NCBI RefSeq assembly: GCF_002783505.1
Contig: NZ_PFGL01000070.1
Span: 32,806 to 96,805, forward strand
Source: Shewanella sp. CG12_big_fil_rev_8_21_14_0_65_47_15
GTDB taxonomy: Bacteria > Pseudomonadota > Gammaproteobacteria > Enterobacterales > Shewanellaceae
Length of the DNA stretch: 64,000 nucleotides
Reading direction: 5' to 3'
Part shown: positions 32,310 to 42,534 of the stretch, piece by piece
Layout of the letters: every line of letters starts with the position of its first letter
Position numbering within the stretch: position 1 is the first letter of the stretch
Program-made: the position numbers and the translations under genes
The notes under the pieces: generated by a model
The model's input: only the letters and a program-made list of their open reading frames with translations
Databases searched by the model: none
Told to the model about the DNA's origin: nothing

Positions 32310-33284
32310 TTAGATCTCATCCGCAAGCTTAATTTGGGCAAAATAAATCATGGTTTTAGACTTATCTTGGGTTTTATTGTCTTGATCTTTCGTCCCTTCT
32401 GAGTGGGATACAATAGCGAGTTCATGGCTAGAATAGTAACTCACCCACAGAATGTCTCCATTGAGCACCACGCCCGCGTAACTTGTATCCCCTTGAGATG
32501 GCAAGGTTAATAACTCCTTAATCGTTCCAGCATCCGGCTCGATCTCGACGAGCGCCGTGCGGATCTGCCCCTCATATAAACGCACCACAGCCAATAACCG
32601 GGACTGATAGATAAACATCACAGGTCCGCCGATACGTTTATCTAATGCTTGCCATTGCCAATGATTAAAAGGCGGCGAGCTTTTACCTAATAATCCTAAA
32701 AACTCAGGGCCCCAGACGGGATCGCGCCTTAATAAACAAAAACCGTTATCTTGATGAAACACGAGGGAACTTTCATTGACATACCCCTGATTATTAAAGA
32801 CATTAATCCAAGTATTGAATGCTATCCCATCATCGCTTTTATACAGCCGGGTATCGCCATCGGGACCTGCTCGATAACCAACCCCATAGAGTGAGCCTTG
32901 ATGTGCTGTTAAGCGCCATAACCAATAACCTTTATCCGCGACTTCAAGTGGCTCTGACCAACATATTCCATCTTTCGAGCACCAAAGGTACGACTGTAAA
33001 CCGGATTTATCGTGGGGTGCGCCGCCGCCCAATAACAAGAGTTCCCCTTGAAACTCAACCAACTTGCCATCCCGTAAATCGGCCTGAGTAGAACTGAGCA
33101 GTGCCACACTTTGCCAAGTGTCACCAGCATCGACGGAGCGCAGAACACGCAGGGCACCATCGGGAGACACATGGGCCGAGCCTTCGCGAAAAACACAAAA
33201 AAGTGCCTTCTGAAACGCGATTAAATCGGTAAAAGCATTATGCTCCCCTCGATCCCAAATTCGCTTGACTGAAATTAGCTCCAT
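32310..33284 (-). CDS. BNR/sialidase-like beta-propeller protein
   Basis: VLRSVDAGDTWQSVAL Asp-box-like repeats; KDGICW, KSDDGIAF. Confidence 0.65.
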   Translation of the reverse strand: MELISVKRIWDRGEHNAFTDLIAFQKALFCVFREGSAHVSPDGALRVLRSVDAGDTWQSVALLSSTQADLRDGKLVEFQGELLLLGGGAPHDKSGLQSYLWCSKDGICWSEPLEVADKGYWLWRLTAHQGSLYGVGYRAGPDGDTRLYKSDDGIAFNTWINVFNNQGYVNESSLVFHQDNGFCLLRRDPVWGPEFLGLLGKSSPPFNHWQWQALDKRIGGPVMFIYQSRLLAVVRLYEGQIRTALVEIEPDAGTIKELLTLPSQGDTSYAGVVLNGDILWVSYYSSHELAIVSHSEGTKDQDNKTQDKSKTMIYFAQIKLADEI

Positions 33285-33344
33285 TGCTCATCGCCTCTGA
33301 CCTTAATTTCCTTTGTTATAACATAGCCATCGGCTACGGAAAGC

Positions 33345-33372
33345 AAAAAGGCCGCTAAGCGGCCTTTTTTTC
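33345..33372 (-). terminator. Terminator downstream of rluB
   Basis: aaaaaggccgctaagcggcctttttt. Confidence 0.65.
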
Positions 33373-33388
33373 ATTGGGATAAAACAAC

Positions 33389-34264
33389 TTAACTACGCTG
33401 GCGCGTTGGCTTGGCTTTTCCAGCCCCAGTGACTTTATGCTTACGCACGGCGCGGCGAATTTTGGCACTCTTCACCTGAGCACGGGCCACGCTGTGTTTA
33501 TCGGCGGCAAGCATAGTGCGGGTTTCGGGTTCAAGACCCGCCAATTGACGTAAATAGTTGACTTGCTCTATTGGCAATTCAACCCAGCCGCCACGGGGTA
33601 AGGATTTTGGCAATTCGACCATACCATAACGGATACGGATCAAACGGCTCACCTGCACTTCCTGGGATTCCCACAGACGGCGCACTTCGCGGTTACGGCC
33701 TTCGCGTAAACACACATGCCACCACTGGTTCATACCTTCACCACCCGCGGCTTTGATACTATCAAACTGAGCCGGGCCATCCTCTAGCATCACACCGGTG
33801 CGCAGACGCTGAACCGTGGCTTCAGGCACTTCACCGAAGGTACGCACTGCGTATTCACGGTCAACTTCGTTCGATGGATGCATTAAGCGGTTCGCTAATT
33901 CACCATCTGAGGTAAACAACAATAAACCTGAAGTGTTGATATCTAAACGGCCAACGGCTACCCAGCGCGAATCCCGCACTTTGGGTAGACGATCGAATAC
34001 CGTTGGACGACCTTCGGGATCCTTACGACTACAAATCTCGCCTTCGGGTTTATGGTATGCTAGCACACGGCAAATCACATCATCGGCGGATTTAAGCGAA
34101 ATCGCTCTGCCATCGATACGTACTTTTGCGTCTGCTTCGATACGGTCACCAAGGTTAGCGATGACACCATCAATACTAACTCGACCTGCAGCAATCCATG
34201 CCTCCATCTCACGACGGGAGCCATGGCCTGCACGGGCCAAGACTTTCTGCAATTTTTCACTCAT
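33389..34264 (-). CDS. rluB: 23S rRNA pseudouridine synthase RluB
   Basis: S4 domain [49 protein letters not shown]. Confidence 0.95.
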   Translation of the reverse strand: MSEKLQKVLARAGHGSRREMEAWIAAGRVSIDGVIANLGDRIEADAKVRIDGRAISLKSADDVICRVLAYHKPEGEICSRKDPEGRPTVFDRLPKVRDSRWVAVGRLDINTSGLLLFTSDGELANRLMHPSNEVDREYAVRTFGEVPEATVQRLRTGVMLEDGPAQFDSIKAAGGEGMNQWWHVCLREGRNREVRRLWESQEVQVSRLIRIRYGMVELPKSLPRGGWVELPIEQVNYLRQLAGLEPETRTMLAADKHSVARAQVKSAKIRRAVRKHKVTGAGKAKPTRQRS

Positions 34265-34856
34265 TAGTATTTTGCTCTTCTGACTGTTCTGGCGCTGATT
34301 TCAGTCCTGAAAAAACCGCCTGCAATGACTCAGCATCCGTAAGTGCGGGGAGATCCGCTAAGGTGTCTAAGCCAAAATATGCTAAAAATTCTAAGGTAGT
34401 GGCGTACAGTGCGGGTCGCCCCGGGACTTCTTTGTGGCCAACTACTTTAATCCAATGTCTATCCGACAAACTTTTGATGATGTGACTACTAATGGCCACA
34501 CCGCGCACCTGTTCAATATCGCCACGGGTCACTGGTTGACGATAGGCAATCACAGCCAAAGTTTCCAATGTCGCGCGCGAATATTTAGGCGCCTTTTCCT
34601 GCCACAGGGGCTGCAAAAAAGGACTCAGAACGTCTAAGGTCTGGAAGCGGTAACCCCCAGCGACTTTCACAAGTTGCACACCTCTTTCCTGATAATCCTG
34701 CTGCAGCTCGTCCAATGCAGCTTTGATTTTGTCTCTGGAAACGGAGAAATCCACGAGTAGCGTTTCTTTCAACATTTTCACCGACAAGGGTTTCCCCAAT
34801 ACAAACAGACTCGCTTCAATCAGCTGTTTTAATTGAGTCGGATTTATCTGCATCAA
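34257..34856 (-). CDS. scpB: Segregation and condensation protein B
   Basis: [33 protein letters not shown]. Confidence 0.96.
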   Translation of the reverse strand: MMQINPTQLKQLIEASLFVLGKPLSVKMLKETLLVDFSVSRDKIKAALDELQQDYQERGVQLVKVAGGYRFQTLDVLSPFLQPLWQEKAPKYSRATLETLAVIAYRQPVTRGDIEQVRGVAISSHIIKSLSDRHWIKVVGHKEVPGRPALYATTLEFLAYFGLDTLADLPALTDAESLQAVFSGLKSAPEQSEEQNTNE

Positions 34857-35645
34857 TTAATAGGCCTTTACGTAAATAATTGAAAACGGTTCTGTTTGGT
34901 ACAATTCGACCAATAACTCTTTGACTAATTCCATCAAAGCTAGGAAGGTCACCACCACACCCGCGCGGCCTTCTTCTAGGGTAAATAAGCATTCAAATGC
35001 CGTAAAATCTTCCGAGTTCAACATGGCTAAAATCTGGCTCATGCGCTCGCGGGTCGACAAGTGTTCGCGCTTAACGTGATGATCTTCATTGGCATCGATA
35101 CGTTTGAGCACATCGCCAAAGGCGCGGGCAATCTCAAACAACGAAACCTCTGGCGGGATCATTAACGGCTTAATATCCGGTGCAGCCACAGCTTTGGCTT
35201 GAAAGACATCCCGTTCGAGCCGCGGTAAATCATCGAGTTTTTGCGCCGCTTCTTTAATCACTTCATAGGCTTTTAACTGACGGATCAACTGCGCCCGCGG
35301 ATCTTCCTCAACCTCATCTTCGGCCACCATACGCGGCAGCAGCAAACGGGATTTAATCTCCGCGAGCGTTGCTGCCATCACTAAATAGTCGGCGGCAAGT
35401 TCAATTCGAGCCTGAGTCAGCAACGTAATATATTCTAAATACTGCGCGGTAATTTGCTGAATGGGTAAATCGACAACGTCTAATTTTTGCTTACGGATCA
35501 AATATAAAAGTAAATCCAACGGCCCTTCAAAGGACTCAAGAAACACTTCCAATGCCTCGGGCGGGATAAACAAATCCAGCGGCATTTCGGTCATTGCCTG
35601 ACCGCGAATAACGGCTAAGGGTAAACTCTGTTGCGTGCCCTGCAT
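34857..35645 (-). CDS. scpA: Segregation and condensation protein A (start uncertain: 35645, 35693 or 35600 region)
   Basis: FEGPLDLLLYLIRKQKLDVVDLPIQQITAQYLEYI; abuts scpB. Confidence 0.94.
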   Translation of the reverse strand: MQGTQQSLPLAVIRGQAMTEMPLDLFIPPEALEVFLESFEGPLDLLLYLIRKQKLDVVDLPIQQITAQYLEYITLLTQARIELAADYLVMAATLAEIKSRLLLPRMVAEDEVEEDPRAQLIRQLKAYEVIKEAAQKLDDLPRLERDVFQAKAVAAPDIKPLMIPPEVSLFEIARAFGDVLKRIDANEDHHVKREHLSTRERMSQILAMLNSEDFTAFECLFTLEEGRAGVVVTFLALMELVKELLVELYQTEPFSIIYVKAY

Positions 35646-35804
35646 CCGCCATTTTCTCCGTGTCACACCCACAGATTGAACACAATCACCCATGGCCTTA
35701 CGCCAAACGCGCGATTATACCTGTAAATTTGCGGCGATAAAACTGCCAAATAGCCGCGTTACGCCGCGAAAGAAACCGATAAATGAGTTTTCAAACTGTC
35801 GCTA

Positions 35805-36425
35805 TCACAGAAAAGGGCTGATATCCCCCGCCCCTTCGCGCAAAATTTCGGCGCCATCTTCAGACATATCGATCACTGTGGTCGGTTTTTCACCTAAATA
35901 ACCACCGTGGATAATCACATCCACTTGATGTTCGAGCAAGTCGCGAATGTGCTCGGGATCCGACTCGGCAAATTCCGCATTCGGCATCACTAAGCTGGTC
36001 GACATCAGCGGCGCATCTAAGGCTTCAAGCAACGCCAGCGCGATCACATTGTCGGGCACACGAATACCTATGGTCTTTTTCTTATCATTTTGCAGCCGAC
36101 GCGGCACTTCTTTGGTCGCTTTAAAAATGAAGGTATAGGGCCCAGGCGTGCAACTTTTTAGAATGCGATACGCCTGATTATCGACCTTGGCGTAGGTCGC
36201 AAGTTCGGATAAATCGCGGCACATCAAGGAAAAATTATGATCGTTCTCGATTTGACGAATGCGCGCCATCCGCGTCATCGCGTCTTTCTCACCAATCAAG
36301 CAGCCTAAGGCATAGCCCGAATCGGTGGGGTAAACAATCACACCGCCCGCTTTTAAGGCGGCAACAGCTTGACTGATAAGACGTGTTTGCGGATTTACTT
36401 CATGTACATAAAAAAACTGACTCAT
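35805..36425 (-). CDS. yciO: Sua5/YciO/YrdC family (YciO-like)
   Basis: GGVIVYPTDSGYALGCLIG; GPYTFIFKATKEVPRRL; ATG overlaps stop of the upstream PHP gene. Confidence 0.92.
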   Translation of the reverse strand: MSQFFYVHEVNPQTRLISQAVAALKAGGVIVYPTDSGYALGCLIGEKDAMTRMARIRQIENDHNFSLMCRDLSELATYAKVDNQAYRILKSCTPGPYTFIFKATKEVPRRLQNDKKKTIGIRVPDNVIALALLEALDAPLMSTSLVMPNAEFAESDPEHIRDLLEHQVDVIIHGGYLGEKPTTVIDMSEDGAEILREGAGDISPFL

Positions 36426-37282
36426 GGTCGTTCCACCCAAGATCCTGACTGCCAGACCCAATCAATACCTTGGGGCTGATACAGATTTTTACCTAATTCG
36501 ATCCAATTGCTTGGAAAGTGAAAATCACTTCCTATCGATGCAAGCAACTGATTTTGAACACTAAGAGCAGCAAGATTTGCCCTATCGTCCACCGTTTGCT
36601 GGCCGAGTACCACTTCCATGGCATCTCCACCCGCCTCTTTAAATTCGCGCACTAAACGCTTTAACCACTTAGCGGATAACTTGTAACCGCTAGGATGGGC
36701 TAAAACAGCTAATCCACCCGCATTGTGGATCACCTCAATCGCACTGGCCATATCGCCCCAATTATTGGGTACATAACCGGTTTTACCGCGAGCCAGATAG
36801 CGTTTAAATACGCTTGGCATATCCACAGCATGACCATTTTCAGCCATCCAACGAGCATAATGACCACGGCTTAAAGCCGCATCACCCGCCAATGCCTTAG
36901 CACCTTCGTAGGCACCTTCAATGCCCGCCTTAGCTAATCTGTGACCAATCTCTTGGGCACGTAATTCACGCAATTCACGCTGGTTTTCTAAAAATGCTAA
37001 TAGCGCTGGGTTATCGGCATCGAAATTCAGCGCAACAATATGAATGTCATAACTGTTCCAGCGAGTCGAAATTTCGACCCCTGAAATCAATTTAAGCGGG
37101 TTCGCCTGGGCCTGATTAAAGTGACGGGCCTCGGCTAAACCGGCAACCGTATCGTGATCGGTAATGGCAAATAATTGCACGCCCTTTTCAAGGGCTCTGG
37201 CCACCAATTCAGACGGAGTTAACTGACCATCGGACGCGGTCGTGTGGCTGTGTAAATCAGCCAATATGCTTTGAGTATTCAT
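36422..37282 (-). CDS. rnm: PHP domain 5'-3' exoribonuclease Rnm (YciV)
   Basis: LADLHSHTTASDGQLTPSELV; AITDHDTVAGL; GSDFHFPSNWIELG. Confidence 0.92.
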   Translation of the reverse strand: MNTQSILADLHSHTTASDGQLTPSELVARALEKGVQLFAITDHDTVAGLAEARHFNQAQANPLKLISGVEISTRWNSYDIHIVALNFDADNPALLAFLENQRELRELRAQEIGHRLAKAGIEGAYEGAKALAGDAALSRGHYARWMAENGHAVDMPSVFKRYLARGKTGYVPNNWGDMASAIEVIHNAGGLAVLAHPSGYKLSAKWLKRLVREFKEAGGDAMEVVLGQQTVDDRANLAALSVQNQLLASIGSDFHFPSNWIELGKNLYQPQGIDWVWQSGSWVERP

Positions 37283-37401
37283 GGGGCTATTGTACGCGAA
37301 TTTGTTAAGAAATGTGCAGTTATCTCGCACTTTATGCCAAGGATTGCCGATTTAACCTAAGGATTTTTGACCACAAATGATCTAATTTGAAAAATATTCA
37401 A

Positions 37402-37433
37402 TTGACATTATTGCTCGGCTCATGTTTTCTATA
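37402..37433 (+). promoter_or_regulatory. Likely trp operon promoter
   Basis: ttgaca followed at ~20 nt by tctata, upstream of the leader ORF; spacing is non-ideal. Confidence 0.45.
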
Positions 37434-37465
37434 GGTCCATTAACGAATTAGCGAGACCCTTTTGA

Positions 37466-37522
37466 ATGACCCACATTAACGCTTCATTAAACATCATTTG
37501 GTGGTGGCACTTCCCAACGTAG
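37466..37522 (+). CDS. trpL: trp operon leader peptide MTHINASLNIIWWWHFPT
   Basis: Short ORF atg acc cac att aac gct tca tta aac atc att tgg tgg tgg cac ttc cca acg tag with three tandem Trp codons, upstream of terminator and trpE. Confidence 0.92.
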   Translation: MTHINASLNIIWWWHFPT

Positions 37523-37598
37523 CGGGTGGTGTGAAGCTCTGTGCTCATTTGAAAGTGACCAGAATCAACAAGAAGCCCGCAGAAATGCGGGCTTTTTT
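37508..37598 (+). promoter_or_regulatory. trp transcription attenuator (alternative 1:2, 2:3, 3:4 stems)
   Basis: Terminator aagcccgc-agaaat-gcgggctttttt at 37573-37598; region-2 GCGGGT (37522-37527) can pair region-3 GCCCGC (37575-37580); CACTTCCC (37508-37515) can pair GGGTGGTG (37524-37531). Confidence 0.9.
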
Positions 37599-37692
37599 GT
37601 TAGGTGCGAAAAATGTCGGCAGACTCGGGTAAAAAAGTTAAGAAAGCGAGATAACTCATGATGTTAAAGACATTTAATCAGGTAGCTGGAGT

Positions 37693-39327
37693 ATGAACAT
37701 GCCCAAACAGACATTCGCACGCTCAAGCACGCTCAAGGCGGCATTAACCTACCACAGCGACCCATTGCGCTTGTATCAGCACATCACCCAAGATGCGCCC
37801 CATACTATGTTGCTGGAATCGGCCGAAATCGACAGTAAAGATCACTTAAAAAGCATGGTAATGACCCACGCCGCCATGATGATCCGCTGCGACGGTTATC
37901 AACTGACCTTCACCGCTCTGACCAGCAATGGCACCAGTTTACTCGCCCCTATCGAACGCTTTTTTAGCCCGACTGCCCACTGCCAAAGCGCACAATCCAC
38001 CTTAGTGGTCACGCTGCAAAAAGACACTCAGCTGCAGGATGAAGATGCACGCCTAAAATCCACTTCGCCACTCGATGGCCTGCGGATGTTTATCCAGCAA
38101 ATTGATTGTGGCGCCCATACTGACGGCCAAACCAAGCCCGCCTTTGAGGATCTGTTTTTAGGTGGCGTACTGGCCTACGACTTGATTGATACCGTCGAGC
38201 CGCTGCCTGCCGTGCCAAGCCGCGATAACGATTGCCCAGACTATTTATTTTACCTCGCCGAAACCTTAATCCTTATCGACCATAAACTGAAACAAGCCGA
38301 CATTATTACCCACAATTTCAGCCTTGATTCAGATCAAAGTGCCTCAGTCACCGCAGCGCTAAGCGAGCGGGTACAAAGTTTAACTGCAGAATGTAAAAAC
38401 TTAGGTAATTCACCTGCCGATGTGCCGACACTGGTCGCTATCGATGCAACTGAGCGAGTCAATATTTCCGATGAAGAGTTCAAACAAACCGTTATCGATT
38501 TGAAAGAACACATTATTGCGGGGGATATTTTCCAAGTGGTGCCATCCCGTAGCTTTAGTTTGCCTTGCCCGAACACCTTAGGGGCTTATCGTGCTCTGCG
38601 CCTGACTAATCCTAGCCCTTACATGTTTTACTTCAGGGGCCATGATTTCACGCTGTTTGGCGCCTCACCAGAAAGTGCGCTCAAATTTGATGCCAGCTGT
38701 AATCAAGTCGAAGTCTACCCGATTGCCGGCACTCGTAAACGTGGCAAAACCGCCACGGGCGAGATTGATTTTGACTTAGACAGCCGCATTGAACTTGAAC
38801 TGCGTTTAGATAAAAAAGAACTGTCGGAACACTTAATGCTGGTCGATTTAGCCCGCAACGATATCGCCCGCATCAGCCAAAGCGGCAGCCGCAAAGTCGC
38901 CGAATTATTAAAAGTTGACCGTTATTCCCACGTGATGCACCTCGTCAGCCGTGTAACGGGTCAACTGCGCCAGGACTTAGATGCGCTGCATGCCTATCAA
39001 GCCTGTATGAATATGGGCACTTTAGTAGGCGCCCCAAAAGTACGCGCATCACAACTGGTACGCCAAGCGGAAAAAGCCCGCCGCGGCAGCTACGGCGGTG
39101 CAGTGGGTTACCTTAACGCCCTTGGTGACATGGACACTTGCATCGTTATCCGCTCCGCCTTTGTTAAAAATGGCACCGCCTTTATTCAAGCGGGCGCGGG
39201 GGTGGTGTTCGATTCCGATCCCCAAAGTGAGGCGGATGAAACCCGTCAAAAAGCCCAAGCCGTGATTTCGGCCATCAAGATGGGTGCTGGGCTGCCAGCA
39301 AATCAAAACACCAACATACCGCAATAA
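37693..39327 (+). CDS. trpE: Anthranilate synthase component I
   Basis: 544 aa; FQVVPSRSFSLPCPN; YPIAGTRKRGKTATGEID; LVDLARNDIARI. Confidence 0.97.
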   Translation: MNMPKQTFARSSTLKAALTYHSDPLRLYQHITQDAPHTMLLESAEIDSKDHLKSMVMTHAAMMIRCDGYQLTFTALTSNGTSLLAPIERFFSPTAHCQSAQSTLVVTLQKDTQLQDEDARLKSTSPLDGLRMFIQQIDCGAHTDGQTKPAFEDLFLGGVLAYDLIDTVEPLPAVPSRDNDCPDYLFYLAETLILIDHKLKQADIITHNFSLDSDQSASVTAALSERVQSLTAECKNLGNSPADVPTLVAIDATERVNISDEEFKQTVIDLKEHIIAGDIFQVVPSRSFSLPCPNTLGAYRALRLTNPSPYMFYFRGHDFTLFGASPESALKFDASCNQVEVYPIAGTRKRGKTATGEIDFDLDSRIELELRLDKKELSEHLMLVDLARNDIARISQSGSRKVAELLKVDRYSHVMHLVSRVTGQLRQDLDALHAYQACMNMGTLVGAPKVRASQLVRQAEKARRGSYGGAVGYLNALGDMDTCIVIRSAFVKNGTAFIQAGAGVVFDSDPQSEADETRQKAQAVISAIKMGAGLPANQNTNIPQ

Positions 39328-39340
39328 TAAGGAGCCCAAT

Positions 39341-39943
39341 ATGAAACTCTATCTACTCGATAATTTTGACTCCTTTACCTACAACCTAGTGGATCAATTT
39401 CGCAGCCTAGGTTGTGAAGTGGTGATTTACCGCAACGATGTTGCCGCCGACTTTATCGCCGAAAAACTGCTTAACGAACAAGAACCCGCAGCACTAGTGT
39501 TATCACCCGGTCCTGGTGCGCCCCATGAGGCGGGCTCTATGATGGCGCTTATCGCCAAAGTCGCGGGCAAGGTGCCTATGCTGGGGATCTGCCTTGGACA
39601 TCAAGCTATGGTGGAATATTACGGCGGCACAGTGGCGCGCGCGCCTTTTGTGGTGCACGGCAAGGCAAGCCCGACTTTCCATGATGGCACTGGCGTATTT
39701 GCTGGTTTACCCTCTCCCCTGCCTGTTGCCCGTTATCACAGTCTCGTCGCTACTCAGGTGCCTGATTGCTTACAAGTGATCGCAACGACTGACGCTATGC
39801 CGATGGCAATTCTGCACCCTGAGCACAGAGCCGTTGGCTTTCAGTTCCACCCAGAATCGATTCTCACCACCCTAGGCAGCACCTTGCTCATTCAAACCTT
39901 GGCATTTCTAACCCAAGACATGACAGCAGGAGTAAATGCATGA
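39341..39943 (+). CDS. trpG: Anthranilate synthase glutamine amidotransferase component
   Basis: LLDNFDSFTYNLVDQF; GICLGHQAMVEYYGG; GFQFHPESILT. Confidence 0.97.
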   Translation: MKLYLLDNFDSFTYNLVDQFRSLGCEVVIYRNDVAADFIAEKLLNEQEPAALVLSPGPGAPHEAGSMMALIAKVAGKVPMLGICLGHQAMVEYYGGTVARAPFVVHGKASPTFHDGTGVFAGLPSPLPVARYHSLVATQVPDCLQVIATTDAMPMAILHPEHRAVGFQFHPESILTTLGSTLLIQTLAFLTQDMTAGVNA

Positions 39944-40992
39944 GTACCAATCCTATTCAGTCTTTACTCGACCTTTTATACCAAGGTAAGAGTTTAAGCC
40001 GCGAGCAAACTGCCGAACTCTTTGGCGCATTAATTCGCGGTGAAATGAGTGAAGCCGCGATGGCGGGGATGTTAGTCGCGCTGAAAATGCGTGGCGAGAC
40101 CATAGATGAGATCAGTGGTGCCGCCGATGCCATGCGCGCCGCCGCCAAACCTTTTCCTTGCCCTGAGCGAAACAACAATCCACTTTACAATGGCATCGTT
40201 GATATCGTTGGCACGGGTGGTGATGGCTTTAATACTATTAACATTTCCACCACTGCAGCCTTTGTTGCCGCGGCGGCGGGCGCTAAGGTCGCCAAACACG
40301 GCAATCGTAGCGTGTCGAGTAAATCGGGTTCATCGGATCTTTTGGCGCAATTTGGCATTGACTTAACTATGTCGCCAGACACCGCCAGTCGTTGTCTTAA
40401 CGCATTGAATCTGTGCTTTTTGTTTGCGCCCCACTACCACGGCGGAGTAAAACATGCGGTGCCCGTAAGACAAGCACTGAAAACGCGCACCTTATTCAAT
40501 GTGTTAGGGCCACTTATCAATCCTGCCCGCCCCGAATTTATGTTGCTTGGCGTCTATAGCCCTGAGTTAGTCTTACCCATAGCAAAAGTATTAAAGGCGC
40601 TTGGCACAAAACGCGCTATGGTAGTGCACGGCAGCGGTTTAGATGAAGTTGCGCTGCACGGCAACACCCAAGTGGCCGAGTTAAAAGACGGCGACATTAT
40701 TGAGTATCAACTCACGCCCGCTGATTTAGGCATGCCTTTAGCGCAGATAACAGACTTAGAAGGTGGCGAGCCCGCCCAGAATGCCTTGATCACCGAGGCA
40801 ATTTTAAAAGGCAGCGGTACTGCAGCACACGCCAATGCGGTCGCCATCAATGCCGGTTGTGCTTTATATGTCTGTGGGATTGCTGATTCAGTGAAAGCGG
40901 GAACCTTACTGGCGCTGGCAACCATTCAAAGCGGCAAAGCCTTTGAATTGTTAAGCCAATTAGCTAAAGTCAGCAGTGAAACCAAGGAATAA
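39940..40992 (+). CDS. trpD: Anthranilate phosphoribosyltransferase
   Basis: DIVGTGGDGFNTINISTTAAFVAAAAGAKVAKHGNRSVSSKSGSSDLL. Confidence 0.98.
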   Translation: MSTNPIQSLLDLLYQGKSLSREQTAELFGALIRGEMSEAAMAGMLVALKMRGETIDEISGAADAMRAAAKPFPCPERNNNPLYNGIVDIVGTGGDGFNTINISTTAAFVAAAAGAKVAKHGNRSVSSKSGSSDLLAQFGIDLTMSPDTASRCLNALNLCFLFAPHYHGGVKHAVPVRQALKTRTLFNVLGPLINPARPEFMLLGVYSPELVLPIAKVLKALGTKRAMVVHGSGLDEVALHGNTQVAELKDGDIIEYQLTPADLGMPLAQITDLEGGEPAQNALITEAILKGSGTAAHANAVAINAGCALYVCGIADSVKAGTLLALATIQSGKAFELLSQLAKVSSETKE

Positions 40993-40998
40993 GTGGCA

Positions 40999-42462
40999 AT
41001 GACTCAAGAACCGATAACCGCTAGCCAAGACGTGAGAACTCAGCCACAGGCACAAACCAACCCTATGCCCAAAAGTAATGTGTTAACCCGTATTGTCGAT
41101 ACCAAAGCGGCCCATATTGCCGCCCTGAAGCTGCGTTTCCCCGAGGCCAGTCTGTCGCCAAAAATCTCTGACCGCAGTTTGTTTGCCGCGCTCAAGGCAC
41201 CCAAGGCGGGTTACATTTTAGAATGTAAAAAAGCCAGTCCCTCCAAGGGGCTTATCCGCGATGTGTTTGATGTAGAAGCCATTGCCGATATTTACGGCAA
41301 ATATGCGGCGGGCATTTCGGTATTAACCGACGAGCAGTTTTTCCAAGGGGATATGGGCTATATCCCTAAGGTACGCGCTCGGGTGAACCAACCTATTCTG
41401 TGCAAAGATTTTTTTGTAGACGAATATCAAATCAAACTCGCCGCCCACCAAGGCGCCGATGCGATTCTACTGATGCTGTCCGTGCTTGATGATGAACAAT
41501 ATCAAGGTCTAGCGAAAGAAGCCGCTAAGTATCGACTCGATGTGCTGACCGAAGTCAGTAACGAAGAAGAACTTAAGCGCGCTATCGCATTAGATGCGCC
41601 GATCATTGGCATTAATAACCGTAATTTAAGGGATTTGAGTACCGATCTTGCCACCACAGAAGCGTTAGCGCCACACATTGACTGCGACCGCGTGGTAATA
41701 AGCGAATCAGGTATCTACACCAATGAGCAAGTGCGCCGCCTGAGTCCGCTGGTCGATGGCTTCCTCGTCGGTAGTTCGATAATGGCCGAGGCTGATATAG
41801 ATCTCGCCTGCCGCAAATTGATCTTCGGTCACAATAAAGTCTGCGGCCTCACCCGCGTGGAAGATATCTGCGCCGCGGCAACATCAGGCGCCGTCTATGG
41901 CGGGCTGATTTTTGCTGAAAAATCCCCGCGCGCGTTAACCCTTAATGCCGCTGAACAACTGCTCAGGGAGTATCGCGCATCCGATGCCCCCGCCATTGAA
42001 TTTGTCGGCGTGTTTGTTAATGCCGCACCAGAAACCATTTGTGATATCGCTGCCAGTTTGCAGTTATCTGCGGTGCAACTGCACGGCGCGGAAACCGAAC
42101 TGGAAATCGCCCAGCTCGCCGAGCGACTTGAGCAAGCGGGACTCACCACCCAAATTTGGAAAGCCGTCAGCGTCGATGCGCAAACAGGGGAACTTGGTAA
42201 CTTACCCCAGGGAGCATCGCGATATCTGTTTGATAGTAAAACGGCAGGCCAATTTGGCGGCTCGGGCCAAGCCTTTAATTGGCAAGCACAAATTCCCAAC
42301 AAAACCTGCGCTATGCTGGCGGGCGGACTTAACGCCGACAATGCGGCGAGTGCCAATGCCCAAGGATTTTACGGTTTAGATTTTAATTCAGGCCTAGAAA
42401 CCGCCCCAGGGATTAAATCGGCGCAACTGATCCAAACGGCTTTTGCCAACCTGCGCCTCTAG
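40999..42462 (+). CDS. trpC: Bifunctional IGPS / PRAI (TrpC-TrpF)
   Basis: ECKKASPSKGLIRDVF; LCKDFFVDEYQI; C-terminal PRAI domain; GTG 40993 or ATG 40999 start. Confidence 0.96.
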   Translation: MTQEPITASQDVRTQPQAQTNPMPKSNVLTRIVDTKAAHIAALKLRFPEASLSPKISDRSLFAALKAPKAGYILECKKASPSKGLIRDVFDVEAIADIYGKYAAGISVLTDEQFFQGDMGYIPKVRARVNQPILCKDFFVDEYQIKLAAHQGADAILLMLSVLDDEQYQGLAKEAAKYRLDVLTEVSNEEELKRAIALDAPIIGINNRNLRDLSTDLATTEALAPHIDCDRVVISESGIYTNEQVRRLSPLVDGFLVGSSIMAEADIDLACRKLIFGHNKVCGLTRVEDICAAATSGAVYGGLIFAEKSPRALTLNAAEQLLREYRASDAPAIEFVGVFVNAAPETICDIAASLQLSAVQLHGAETELEIAQLAERLEQAGLTTQIWKAVSVDAQTGELGNLPQGASRYLFDSKTAGQFGGSGQAFNWQAQIPNKTCAMLAGGLNADNAASANAQGFYGLDFNSGLETAPGIKSAQLIQTAFANLRL

Positions 42463-42534
42463 ACAAACCCATTAATATCTGTGGCCCAGTTCAAGAAGCC
42501 ACTGACAAACAGATTGATAAGATAAGGAAAAGGT

